Positions 32,539 through 41,054 of a DNA stretch of 64,000 nucleotides are shown here, in pieces. Each line of letters starts with the position of its first letter. Position 1 is the stretch's first letter. Source of the stretch: JAJEAD01 sp964420925 (GTDB lineage: Bacteria; Pseudomonadota; Gammaproteobacteria; HK1); assembly GCA_964420925.1 (NCBI GenBank), contig CAYQVB010000154.1, positions 11,710 through 75,709 of the forward strand, in the 5' to 3' direction. The notes beneath the pieces are model-generated. The model was not told the origin of the DNA and made no database searches. It saw nothing but the letters and a program-made list of their open reading frames with translations. Position numbers and translations under genes: made by a program.

Positions 32539-33158
32539 TCGAGAGTGCCCGAACCTGCCTCCAGGCCCACTTTGCGTATCAGGTCCGGCACCGAGCGCGC
32601 GCCGAGCTTGTGCATCACTCGGCCACGGTGAAGCTCGACCGTCCGTTCGCTGATGCCGAGATCTATCGCAATCACCTTGTTCGCCTTGCCCTCGACTACC
32701 AGCGACATGACCTCTCGTTCCCGCGGCGTGAGCTGCGAGAGCCTCGCCTCGACCTCCGCCGCCCGTTCTCTCGCCTTTCTCGTTCGGGCGTCCTCCTCGA
32801 GCGCTTCCGCAATGCGCACGAGGAGCACGTCGGGCTCGTAGGGCTTCTGGAGAAAGTCGAGCGCTCCGCCCTTGAGCGCACGGACCGCTCCCGGAACGTC
32901 GCCGTGACCGGTCAGGACGATGGTCGGAATCGAAGAACCTTCGGACCTCATGCGCTCCTGCAGTTCGAGACCGGTCATCCCCGGCATCCTGATGTCGGTG
33001 ACGAGACAGCCGGGGCGGTCCTCTCGCCAGTCGGCGAGAAAGGCATCGGCGCCCTCGAAGCACTCCACCTCGAAGCCCGCCGCGCGCACGAGGCGGGACA
33101 GGCTGTCCCGAACGTCCGGGTCGTCGTCGACGATGAAAACCATGGGGCGTTCCTTCAT
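32535..33158 (-). CDS. FixJ-family response regulator
   Basis: A 207-residue two-domain regulator. The receiver domain has VDDDPDVRD and the phospho-acceptor aspartate in VTDIRMPGMTG; a GHGDVPGAVRALKGGALDFLQKP segment is classic FixJ. The C-terminal LuxR-type HTH reads LTPREREVMSLVVEGKANK... ISERTVELHRGRVMHKL. The ATG at 33158 overlaps the kinase stop codon (ATGA), so kinase and regulator are cotranslated. By family it activates fixK/nif-type or respiratory genes at low oxygen. Confidence 0.93.
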   Translation of the reverse strand: MKERPMVFIVDDDPDVRDSLSRLVRAAGFEVECFEGADAFLADWREDRPGCLVTDIRMPGMTGLELQERMRSEGSSIPTIVLTGHGDVPGAVRALKGGALDFLQKPYEPDVLLVRIAEALEEDARTRKARERAAEVEARLSQLTPREREVMSLVVEGKANKVIAIDLGISERTVELHRGRVMHKLGARSVPDLIRKVGLEAGSGTLD

Positions 33159-34324
33159 GCGGCGGATCCCGTCGGGAGCGTCAACGAGAAGGTCGCACCC
33201 TGTCCCCGCTCCGAGGCGACCCCGAGGCGTCCGCCGTGGGCCTCGATGATCGTCCGGCTGATGGACAGTCCCACCCCGACCCCCGACTCCTTGGTCGTGT
33301 AGAAGGTGTCGAATATGCGCACGCGCGATTCCTCGTCCAGGCCGCACCCCGTGTCGCTCACCTCTACCGCCACTTCCTCGGACCCTGCAGCGTAGGTGCG
33401 CAACCCCAGGGTGCGGGACCCTTCCGGCTGCAGGGACATCGCCTCGATCGCGTTGCGTACCAGGTTGAGCAACACCTGTTCTATCTGCACCAGGTCGGCG
33501 TCGACCAGCGGGAGGTGCCGGTCCAGCTCTCGCGTGACGCGAACCCCGGCGCTTCGCAGCTCATGGGTGACCAGGACCAGGACTTCTTCGAGCGCGGCGC
33601 CGAGATCGATCGGGTTGCGCTCGATCTCCTCCTTGCGGGTGAGCTGGCGCATCCGTTGCACGATGTCTCCGGCACGCTGCCCCTGGTTGCGGATTTGCTC
33701 CAGCGTATCCACCAGCAGCGGCATGTCGGGCGCTTCCGATTCGAGCATGCGCATGCAGGCAGCCGCGTAGCCGGTGATCGCGGCGAGCGGCTGGTTGATC
33801 TCGTGGGCAATACCGGAAGTCATCTCTCCGAGCTCGAGGAGGCGAGAGGTGTGTGCGGCTTCGCGCAGGCGCAGCCGGGCCTGCTCCTCCATGCGCCGGC
33901 GCTCGCTGATGTCGCGCACGATGCCGGTGAAGAGCCTTCGCCCCGGAAACTCGACTTCGCTCACCGCGAGCTCCAGGGGAAAGGCGCTGCCGTCCTTGCG
34001 TTGCCCCTCCACTTCGCGGCCGATGCCGATGATTCGCGCTTCGCCCGTGCGCAGATAGCGCTCGATGTGAGCGTCGTGCTCTTCCCGGTAAGGCGAGGGC
34101 ATCAGCTTGTTGACGCTGTGCCCGAGCAGTTCCTCCGCCGTGTAGCCGAACATGTTCTCCACTGCCGCGTTGACCGACTGAACGATGCCTCGTCCGTCGA
34201 TGGTGATGATTCCGTCCACCGCGGTATCCAGCACCGCGCTGAGCACGGCTTCCCGCTCCATGAGGGCGAGTTGTGCGCGGCGCACTTCGTCGAGGTCCGA
34301 GTCGCGGGGAGATTGGCTGCTCAC
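33155..34324 (-). CDS. FixL-like heme-PAS oxygen-sensor histidine kinase
   Basis: A 389-residue cytoplasmic kinase without membrane segments. One PAS domain (about residues 28-140) carries the heme pocket of FixL: H83, R89 and R103 align with the B. japonicum ligand H200, R206 and R220, in the stretch EEHDAHIERY...IIGIGREVEG. Position 214 is R97 rather than His. The HisKA histidine is H174 (GIAHEINQPL) and the ATPase domain has N, G1 and G2 boxes (NLVRNAIEA, DTGCGL, GVGVGLSIS). The start is GTG 34324. It should bind heme and be inhibited by oxygen. It forms an operon with FixJ. Confidence 0.92.
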   Translation of the reverse strand: MSSQSPRDSDLDEVRRAQLALMEREAVLSAVLDTAVDGIITIDGRGIVQSVNAAVENMFGYTAEELLGHSVNKLMPSPYREEHDAHIERYLRTGEARIIGIGREVEGQRKDGSAFPLELAVSEVEFPGRRLFTGIVRDISERRRMEEQARLRLREAAHTSRLLELGEMTSGIAHEINQPLAAITGYAAACMRMLESEAPDMPLLVDTLEQIRNQGQRAGDIVQRMRQLTRKEEIERNPIDLGAALEEVLVLVTHELRSAGVRVTRELDRHLPLVDADLVQIEQVLLNLVRNAIEAMSLQPEGSRTLGLRTYAAGSEEVAVEVSDTGCGLDEESRVRIFDTFYTTKESGVGVGLSISRTIIEAHGGRLGVASERGQGATFSLTLPTGSAA

Positions 34325-34682
34325 GTTGTGGGAGCCCGGTTCGTCGTCGGATCGATCGATCCTTCGCTGTCCGATTGTAAGCGAGCGTCATTCATCCATG
34401 TTCGGCCGGGCCATGCGTCCGTGTCGTGGCGAGGCTCGACTCGACGTTTCCTGTCTCGCTTTTCCGCCGTGAAACCCCGAACACCAGCCGGATTGCCGGC
34501 GTCGTCTGCGTCTGCCCTTGACGCGATCCCTTCACTCGAATCGAAGGGTGAGCTGCGGAGGTGGAAGCGACCCGATTCAATGGAGCGGTGGACAGCCCCG
34601 AGTCCGGCGCATAGGCTAGAGTTCTTCGGCGTCAGGGGCGTCCCGCCGCAGGCGGTGGCGCTCCATCCACTGCGGAGGGTCC
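34325..34682. other. divergent intergenic region, no gene seen
   Basis: About 360 bases between the FixL-like and hemerythrin genes, which probably contain both promoters. No clear FNR dyad or other motif was found on reading. Confidence 0.45.
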
Positions 34683-35231
34683 ATGGAACCGCCGGTATTG
34701 CAGCAACTGGCTCGGGACCACGAAAACATGCGCCTGCTGCTCGATCTCCTCGATTCGGAGCTCGCGCAAGTGCAGGAAGGGGACGTTGCCGACTTCGAGC
34801 TGATGCGCGACATCATGGTGTACATGACCCGGTATCCGGACCACACGCACCATCCCATCGAGGACCTGATGTTCAGGCGCTGGATCGAGTACGACGAAAG
34901 CGCCCGGACTCTGGCGAGCACGCTCGGGCGTGAACATCGGGGGCTGGCCGAGAAAGGCGAGGCGCTCGCGGACATTCTGGCCCATGTGGTGGATGGCGCG
35001 ATGGTGTCGCGGGAGGAGATCGAGACCCGGACCCGGGACTACTGCGAGTTCCTGCGCTACCACATGAACGTCGAGGACGAACGGGCCTTCCCCGGGGCGG
35101 GGGGGGCTCTGCGGGACGCGGACTGGGCGGTTATCGTGAGCGCCTTTGCCGAGCATGAAGACCCGGTGTTCGGGCCGATCGTGCACGACGAGTTTCGGGA
35201 CCTCTTCGAACGAATCACCCACGGAGCTTGA
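34683..35231 (+). CDS. hemerythrin domain-containing protein
   Basis: A 182-residue four-helix-bundle protein. Candidate diiron ligands: H13, H57-x2-E60 (HPIED), H85 (GREHRGL) and H127-x3-E131 (HMNVEDE). GGAGGGTCC precedes ATG 34683. Bacterial hemerythrins bind oxygen or act in iron-sulfur repair after nitric oxide or oxidative stress. Its position beside FixL, FNR and HiPIP genes suggests participation in oxygen or redox stress response. Confidence 0.9.
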   Translation: MEPPVLQQLARDHENMRLLLDLLDSELAQVQEGDVADFELMRDIMVYMTRYPDHTHHPIEDLMFRRWIEYDESARTLASTLGREHRGLAEKGEALADILAHVVDGAMVSREEIETRTRDYCEFLRYHMNVEDERAFPGAGGALRDADWAVIVSAFAEHEDPVFGPIVHDEFRDLFERITHGA

Positions 35232-35356
35232 GCTCTCCCGTTCGCCCGGCGGCCAGCAGCGGCGGCTCGCCCGCAAACCTCACCCACTCGCGAAGCGAGG
35301 GCGTGCAATTGCCGGCAGCTCCGCGTCCGCGTCCGTGACGTGGAGGGAGTCGCGTG

Positions 35357-37108
35357 TCAGGGATCGGGTGGCGGGATGGACCGGCACTCTTCGAAGATGC
35401 GCGCGCGGCAGTTCCGGCACACCTGGTGGTCCAGTCTGCCGAAGATGGTGTGGATCGCCTCGCTCTTCGACGAGAACAGGTTCTCGTGGCCTATGGTATC
35501 CAGGTAGCCGCCCTTCTCGAGGGTGTCGTCCACCTCGGGCTTCACGTGGGTCAGATACAGCGCGCCGCCCGCGCGCCGGCGCTCGCGGGCGGTCTGGGCG
35601 AGGAGCTCCGCCCCCGCCACGTCGACGAAGTTGATGCTGCGCGCAAAGACGAGCAGGTGCTTCTGCATCCGGCTCCGGCGGCCAACGATGCGCAGTCGTT
35701 CCGCCACGAAGCTCACCGCGCCGAAGAAGAGCGCGCCGTCGATGCGCACGATGGCGAGCTGGGGGCACTCGGGCAGCTTCGCGTCGGTGGTGAACTGGCG
35801 CCGCGGCGAGCGGGAGTCCGGCACCCGCACCAGCACGCTCGGCTGCGAGGCGCGGTGCAGGTAGACGATCAGGGAGGCGAGCACTCCGAGGAGAATTGCG
35901 AAGTCGAGCTCGAGGAGCAAAGTGGCGAGGAAGGTGATCACCAGCACTCCGGCGTCGCCCCGGTTGGCGCGCAGGATGCGCCTGATTTCCGTCCAGTCGA
36001 CCAGTCCCCAGGCTACCACGAACAGGATGCCGGCCATGGTCGCGTTCGGCAGCCAGGCGCCGAGCGGTCCCACCGCGGGGACCACCGCCATCAGGGCGAG
36101 CCCCGCGACGATGGCGGCGAGCGGGGTCACCGCACCGGCCTGGAAGTTGACCGCGCTGCGGTTGAAGGAGCCGGTGGCGACGTAGGACGAGAAGAAGCTG
36201 CCCGCGATGTTGGAGAGTCCCTGTCCGATGAACTCCTGGTTGCCGTGGATGAGCTGCCCGGAGCGCGCGGCGAGGGAACGTGATATCGACACTGCTTCGG
36301 TGAGCGCGAAGAGCGTTACCGCGAGCGCGGTGGGGGCGAGCTCCTTGATCGTTCCCAGCGCGAAGTCCGGCGTGGAAAGGGGGGGAAGCGATGCGGGCAG
36401 CGCGCCGACGGTGGCAATCCTCGTCTCGTCCGCGCCGAGCACCATGTTCAGGGCAAGGGCGGTGAATCCTCCCGCGAGCATCGCGGTCACCAGGTACGGG
36501 GAGCGGGGGAAGGCGTGCTTTGCACCGATGCCCACCATGATCGTGATTACGCCGACCAGCACCACTGGAGAGCTCGCGTGTTCGATTTTCTCGGCCGCTT
36601 GAAGGAGGGTCTCGTGAACCGGCAGTCCGGCCGGGATGTCTATCCCCAGGAAGTGCCGGAGCTGGCTCGCGGCGATGTGGATGGCGGCGCCGGCCGTGAA
36701 CCCCACGATCACCGAGTGGGAGATGAAGTTCACGAGGAAGCCGAAACGCGCAAGGCCGAGCACGAGCTCGAAGACGCCGACCATCAGGGTGAGGGTCAGG
36801 GCGAGGCGGATGTAGTCGGGGCTTCCCGGTGTGGCCAGGTTGGCGAGCGCGGTGAAGAGCACGATGGAGGCTGCGGTAGTCGGTCCCGAGACGAGGTGGC
36901 GCGAGGATCCGAACAGCGCCGCCACCACTGCCGGCACCATCGCCGCATACAGGCCGTACTGGGGCGGCATGCCGGCGAGCGTGGCGAAGGCCACGCCCTG
37001 GGGCAGCACCACCAGGGCGCCGGTAATCCCGGCCATGCCGTCCGCGCGCAGGGTGAAGCGATCCGTGTCGCGAATCCACGACAGAAAGGGAAACACGTTC
37101 GCGAGCAC
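35357..37108 (-). CDS. SulP family anion transporter with STAS domain
   Basis: A 583-residue SLC26/SulP transporter. The N-terminal membrane domain begins ADGMAGITGALVVLPQGVAFA and contains YGLYAA and GPTTAAS, typical of SulP proteins; about 12 hydrophobic segments follow. A C-terminal STAS domain (LAIVRIDGALFFGAVSFVAERL) precedes a cysteine-rich tail (VCRNCRARIFEEC). Substrates in the family are sulfate, bicarbonate or dicarboxylates; not decidable here. The start is uncertain: GTG 37108 is just after the upstream stop, while TTG 37132 would overlap the small upstream gene. Confidence 0.92.
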   Translation of the reverse strand: MLANVFPFLSWIRDTDRFTLRADGMAGITGALVVLPQGVAFATLAGMPPQYGLYAAMVPAVVAALFGSSRHLVSGPTTAASIVLFTALANLATPGSPDYIRLALTLTLMVGVFELVLGLARFGFLVNFISHSVIVGFTAGAAIHIAASQLRHFLGIDIPAGLPVHETLLQAAEKIEHASSPVVLVGVITIMVGIGAKHAFPRSPYLVTAMLAGGFTALALNMVLGADETRIATVGALPASLPPLSTPDFALGTIKELAPTALAVTLFALTEAVSISRSLAARSGQLIHGNQEFIGQGLSNIAGSFFSSYVATGSFNRSAVNFQAGAVTPLAAIVAGLALMAVVPAVGPLGAWLPNATMAGILFVVAWGLVDWTEIRRILRANRGDAGVLVITFLATLLLELDFAILLGVLASLIVYLHRASQPSVLVRVPDSRSPRRQFTTDAKLPECPQLAIVRIDGALFFGAVSFVAERLRIVGRRSRMQKHLLVFARSINFVDVAGAELLAQTARERRRAGGALYLTHVKPEVDDTLEKGGYLDTIGHENLFSSKSEAIHTIFGRLDHQVCRNCRARIFEECRSIPPPDP

Positions 37109-37112
37109 GTCG

Positions 37113-37433
37113 TTACTCGCTCGCCCTGGCAAGGCGCCGGGTGGTCGACCAGTAGATTCCGCCTCGCATGGAGGCCGCCGCCGCCCAGGCCACCGCTCCG
37201 AAAACGATTGCCTCGTACCAGACGTGCTCGTTGAACAGCGCCCCCACGATCACCGCCGCCGCCATGATCGGCCCCGCGCGCGCCCACAGCCGGCAGTCGG
37301 TGTGGCGCACCCTTTCGATCTTCTCCGGCGTGGCGGCGAGGATTGCGCAGAGCGACCCGTAGAGGAAGCCGAGCGCGCCGCAGGCCGCTGCGGCCGATAC
37401 TGCGAGCAGGAGGTATCCGGCGAGGCTCTTCAA
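37113..37433 (-). CDS. small hydrophobic membrane protein
   Basis: A 106-residue protein with three likely membrane helices: AGYLLLAVSAAAACGALGFLYG, AGPIMAAAVIVGALF and EAIVFGAVAWAAAA. It reads in from TTG 37433 with no convincing ribosome site, and its stop lies four bases before the SulP start. I do not recognise the family. Placement suggests cotranscription with the SulP transporter, possibly as an accessory subunit; this is inference. Confidence 0.6.
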   Translation of the reverse strand: MKSLAGYLLLAVSAAAACGALGFLYGSLCAILAATPEKIERVRHTDCRLWARAGPIMAAAVIVGALFNEHVWYEAIVFGAVAWAAAASMRGGIYWSTTRRLARASE

Positions 37434-37515
37434 GGCGCCCGCGCCCCGGCAAAGGCACCGCCCATAACGGCCCGCATGGATGGGGGAGGGAGGGACATCG
37501 CGGTGTTCCGCTCGC

Positions 37516-39651
37516 TCAATGCTCGAACACGACGTCGACTCCGAGCACGCCCCTGCCCTGCTCCAGCACGATGAGAGGGTTGATCTCGATCGCTTTCACG
37601 GCGTCGCCCGCCGCGTGGGCGAGGCGGGCGAACGCGGCGACGGCGTCCGCCGCCGCCTCGAGGTCATAGGGGCCGCGGCCCCGCACTCCGCGGAGCAGGC
37701 GGCCCGCCGGCGTCTCGTCCAGCATGTCGATCGCGGTATCCCGATCGATGGGCGCGAGGCGGATGCTGGCCTGGCGGATGACCTCGACCAGCGTGCCGCC
37801 GACCCCCACCGCGACCACCGTGCCGAAGGCGTCCGCCTGCCTCGCCCCGAGAATCAGCTCCACCCCGGGGCCGGCCATGCGCTGGGCGAGGATCCTGCCT
37901 TCGCCGTTCGTTTCCGTCGCCCGGTTCAGGCGACGTTCAATCGCGGAAAACGCATCGCGAATCCGATCTTCTTCCCCGAGGCCGATCTCGACCAGCGCGT
38001 GCTCGCTCTTGTGCAGCAGGCCCGGAGCACTGCCCTTGAGCGCGATCTGCCCGCCGAGCTCGGTGGCAAGCGCCACCGCTTCGTCGGCCGAGTCGACGCC
38101 GCGGGTCTCCGCCATCGGCACTCCCGCCTCGGCGAGGAGGGCGAAGCGATCCACCTCTTCCCGCGTGGTTTCGATCCTCGCGCGCCACTGCGACGAGGGG
38201 AGGGGAGGGATGTCTTCCCGGACGCCTTTTCGACGCGCCCCCGCGTGCAGCCATTCCGCGACCGCGCTCAAGCCCTCGCGCATGCCGAGCAGAGCGGGAA
38301 CCTGCGCCGCACGCAGAGCCCGCTGGACATCAGGATTCATGCCGCCGGCGCTCATGTTGTTGACGAACACGACGGCCTTTTCGGTTTCGCCCACCGCCTC
38401 GACGCAAACTTGAGCCTGTTCCTCGCCCATCGTCGATTCCACTCCCGACGCGAAAGTGTCCATGCACAACACCACGGTGCCGATGGCGTCATCGGCGAGC
38501 ACCGCTTTCACGATCCGGTTGAATCGCTCGCGATCCCATCCGAGCCCATAGGCGTCGACCGGGTTGCGGGGAGTGGCGAAGGGGGGGAACGCGCTCTTGA
38601 GTGCGCGCACCGTGTCGGGGCCGAAGTCCGGAATCAGGACGCCCTTCTCGGCCAGGAGATCCGCGGCAAGCGCCGCTTCGCCTCCCGACACCGTGATGAC
38701 CGCTACGCCACCGCGGGGAGGCGCCTGCGACATCGTAGCGAGCAGCAGGCCGGTCTCGACGAGGCCATCGAGGTCTTCCGCGCGCAGAATGCCGTGCCGG
38801 CGGAAGTAGGAGTCGTAGACCGCGTCTTCCCCTGCGATGCCTCCGGTGTGCGCCGCCACCATGCGCTGCGCGCTCTCGCTCCTGCCCACCTTGACCGCGG
38901 CAATCCGCTTGCCGGCCGCGATCGCTTTCTCCGCCGCCCGCGCGAACTTGTCGGGCTCACGCAGAGTCTCGAGGTACACCAGGATGACGTCCACGCGCTC
39001 GTTGCCGGCGAAGTAATCCAGGTAGTCGGCGGCATTGACGTTTGCCTCGTTCCCCGTGCTCACCATGTACGCGAGCCCGAGCCGGCGAGGGTCCTGGGAT
39101 ATCGCAATGCCGGCCGAGCCGCTCTGGGTGATGAGCGCGATGCGAGCGTTGTCGTCGACGTCCGCGATGGGAGTAGGCCAGGCGACTACTCGATCCAGAT
39201 TGCTGACGAAACCGAGATTGTTCGGTCCGCAGATCGGAATACGGTGGCGGTTCGCGATCTCGACGATACGTGCCTGCCGGGCTTCGCCTTCCGGTCCGCC
39301 GTCGGCATAGCCGCTGCCCGGAATCGCCACCGCGCCGACGCCGGCCTCCGCCGCCTGCTCCAGCACGTCGGCGCCGAGCGCGGCAGGCAGGGCGATGTAG
39401 GCGAGATCGACCGGCTTGGGAACTGAAGCGAGATCGGGGTAGCAGCGCATCCCCTTGATCTCGGTCCGTCGCGGGTTCACCGGATAGATGGGAAGAGGGC
39501 ATCGGTACTCCATCAGCATGTCGAGCACCATGGACCCGTATGCGTCCGGCCGATTCGAGGCGCCGACAATGGCGATGGAGCGCGGGTTGAAGAGCTTTTC
39601 GAGAGACAATGATTCGTTCGACTTCGCACTCACTGTTGAATCTGCCGGCAT
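37516..39651 (-). CDS. acyl-CoA synthetase (NDP-forming)
   Basis: A 711-residue fused alpha-beta enzyme of the acetyl-CoA synthetase (ADP-forming)/succinyl-CoA synthetase-like superfamily. The N-terminal CoA-binding Rossmann domain is SIAIVGASNRPDAYG, followed by CGPNNLGF and the active-site histidine segment VAAHTGGIAG. The C-terminal part is an ATP-grasp domain (LLAEAGVPMAETRG, GQIALKGSAPGLLHKSE). These enzymes make an acyl-CoA from acid, CoA and ATP via a phosphohistidine. The start is ATG 39651; TTG 39660 is an alternative. Substrate unknown. Confidence 0.92.
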   Translation of the reverse strand: MPADSTVSAKSNESLSLEKLFNPRSIAIVGASNRPDAYGSMVLDMLMEYRCPLPIYPVNPRRTEIKGMRCYPDLASVPKPVDLAYIALPAALGADVLEQAAEAGVGAVAIPGSGYADGGPEGEARQARIVEIANRHRIPICGPNNLGFVSNLDRVVAWPTPIADVDDNARIALITQSGSAGIAISQDPRRLGLAYMVSTGNEANVNAADYLDYFAGNERVDVILVYLETLREPDKFARAAEKAIAAGKRIAAVKVGRSESAQRMVAAHTGGIAGEDAVYDSYFRRHGILRAEDLDGLVETGLLLATMSQAPPRGGVAVITVSGGEAALAADLLAEKGVLIPDFGPDTVRALKSAFPPFATPRNPVDAYGLGWDRERFNRIVKAVLADDAIGTVVLCMDTFASGVESTMGEEQAQVCVEAVGETEKAVVFVNNMSAGGMNPDVQRALRAAQVPALLGMREGLSAVAEWLHAGARRKGVREDIPPLPSSQWRARIETTREEVDRFALLAEAGVPMAETRGVDSADEAVALATELGGQIALKGSAPGLLHKSEHALVEIGLGEEDRIRDAFSAIERRLNRATETNGEGRILAQRMAGPGVELILGARQADAFGTVVAVGVGGTLVEVIRQASIRLAPIDRDTAIDMLDETPAGRLLRGVRGRGPYDLEAAADAVAAFARLAHAAGDAVKAIEINPLIVLEQGRGVLGVDVVFEH

Positions 39652-39829
39652 TCGATCCAAGCAACCTATACTAACCGACGCTGCGCTTTCGTCAGCGGGA
39701 ACGTCGCGAAACGGTCAGCACATTGCCGGCAATCGTGGTCTGAAGATCGCCCGCCCCTCGGCATCTCGCAGGCCCCAATGTCGGCACCCCGGCGAGCTCT
39801 TCCTGCTCGCCACGAGTCACATGGAGCGG

Positions 39830-40771
39830 CTATTGCGCCATGCGCTGGTGGTGGGTGCGTACGAAGTCGACGTATCCGTTGCGGGTTTCCGCGATGTGCT
39901 CGCGCATGACCGCGTCGAGTGCCGCCAGCCGGAAGAAGGGCGCCTGAGGCATTGCGTGGTGCGCCGTGTGATAGGCCATGTTCCAGGCGAGGAGTCGCAG
40001 CGGCGCGGTGGTGTACACGGTGCGGGTGTTCCGGAGCATGCTGGGGACCCGCTCGCAGCCCACGTGTTCCGACATTCGGATGATGCGCATGAAGGGCTCG
40101 CCCGCAATTCGGGGCAGCAGCCAGAGCTGTACCGCCAACCAGGACTCGAAGTGGACGGATATCGCGGCGACCCCTGCGTAGAGACTCCAGAAGATCCAGC
40201 CCTCTCGCCGGATCGTGCCATGCTGCGTTGCGGGCACATTGCGCCGTTCTGACGGGCTCAATCGACCGAGGGGATGACGGACGAGTTCCGCCACGGTGTT
40301 TCGAAAATAGGGTATGGCGCTCGCGTAGTACCAGAAACCCCATCGAGACTCACCCATGGGGATCATCTGCGGATCGAACTCGGGATCCTGGGTGTACTTG
40401 TGGTGGGCAGTGTGCTCATAGCGAAACGCCGTGGGCGGCAACAGGAGCAGGAGTCCACTGATCCAGCCCATGGCGGAATTCAACCAGCGGGTGCGAAACG
40501 CGGTGTAGTGGGTCGACTCGTGAAAAGGAGCGAAGAGGTGCACGATGAAGATGCCGTGCACGATGGTGGCCGGGATCGCCCACACCGTGCCCAGCACGCT
40601 CCAGAGCGCCCACCCGCTCACTCCCAGGAGGGCGAGGTGCGCCGCCGCAAACGCGAGGCCCGGCGCGTCGCGACGTTTCACGAACCCGGGCAGGCGCTCC
40701 TTCCCGATGATTCGGCGAACGATGGTCGACGGACGCACCACCTCGTCATGGATATCGGGTGCGTGCTTCAT
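39830..40771 (-). CDS. fatty acid desaturase-like diiron membrane protein
   Basis: A 313-residue integral membrane protein with three histidine boxes: HESTH (H84-H88), HTAHH (H120-H124) and HTAHH near the C-terminus (MAYHTAHHAMP). These bind the diiron centre of the membrane desaturase/hydroxylase family. Four hydrophobic segments flank the boxes. The start chosen is ATG 40771. The enzyme may desaturate acyl chains or hydroxylate lipids or carotenoids; the reaction is not determined. Divergent from the MttB-like gene. Confidence 0.9.
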   Translation of the reverse strand: MKHAPDIHDEVVRPSTIVRRIIGKERLPGFVKRRDAPGLAFAAAHLALLGVSGWALWSVLGTVWAIPATIVHGIFIVHLFAPFHESTHYTAFRTRWLNSAMGWISGLLLLLPPTAFRYEHTAHHKYTQDPEFDPQMIPMGESRWGFWYYASAIPYFRNTVAELVRHPLGRLSPSERRNVPATQHGTIRREGWIFWSLYAGVAAISVHFESWLAVQLWLLPRIAGEPFMRIIRMSEHVGCERVPSMLRNTRTVYTTAPLRLLAWNMAYHTAHHAMPQAPFFRLAALDAVMREHIAETRNGYVDFVRTHHQRMAQ

Positions 40772-41054
40772 CAGGCCCTCGACCTTCCCGCAAGCCGCCG
40801 AGCCGGCTGCTCCTTCGCGCCTTTGCCCCCTTCGCTCGTTCACGGATACCTTCCTCCGCCCGGGAATCGCCTCGCTTTGCCGCTCTCGACGGCGTCTCTG
40901 AACTCAATCCGTCTCCCGGTTCCGCTGACTTTCCGAATGAACATAATACATCCGTCGCGGGTCGGAGTTCAGGCCAGCCTGCGCTATTCTCGCGCTACGA
41001 TGAACGCGTCGGCGCGATGGGGACCTTAACTTCGAAGGGCAAGGGCAGGCCACG

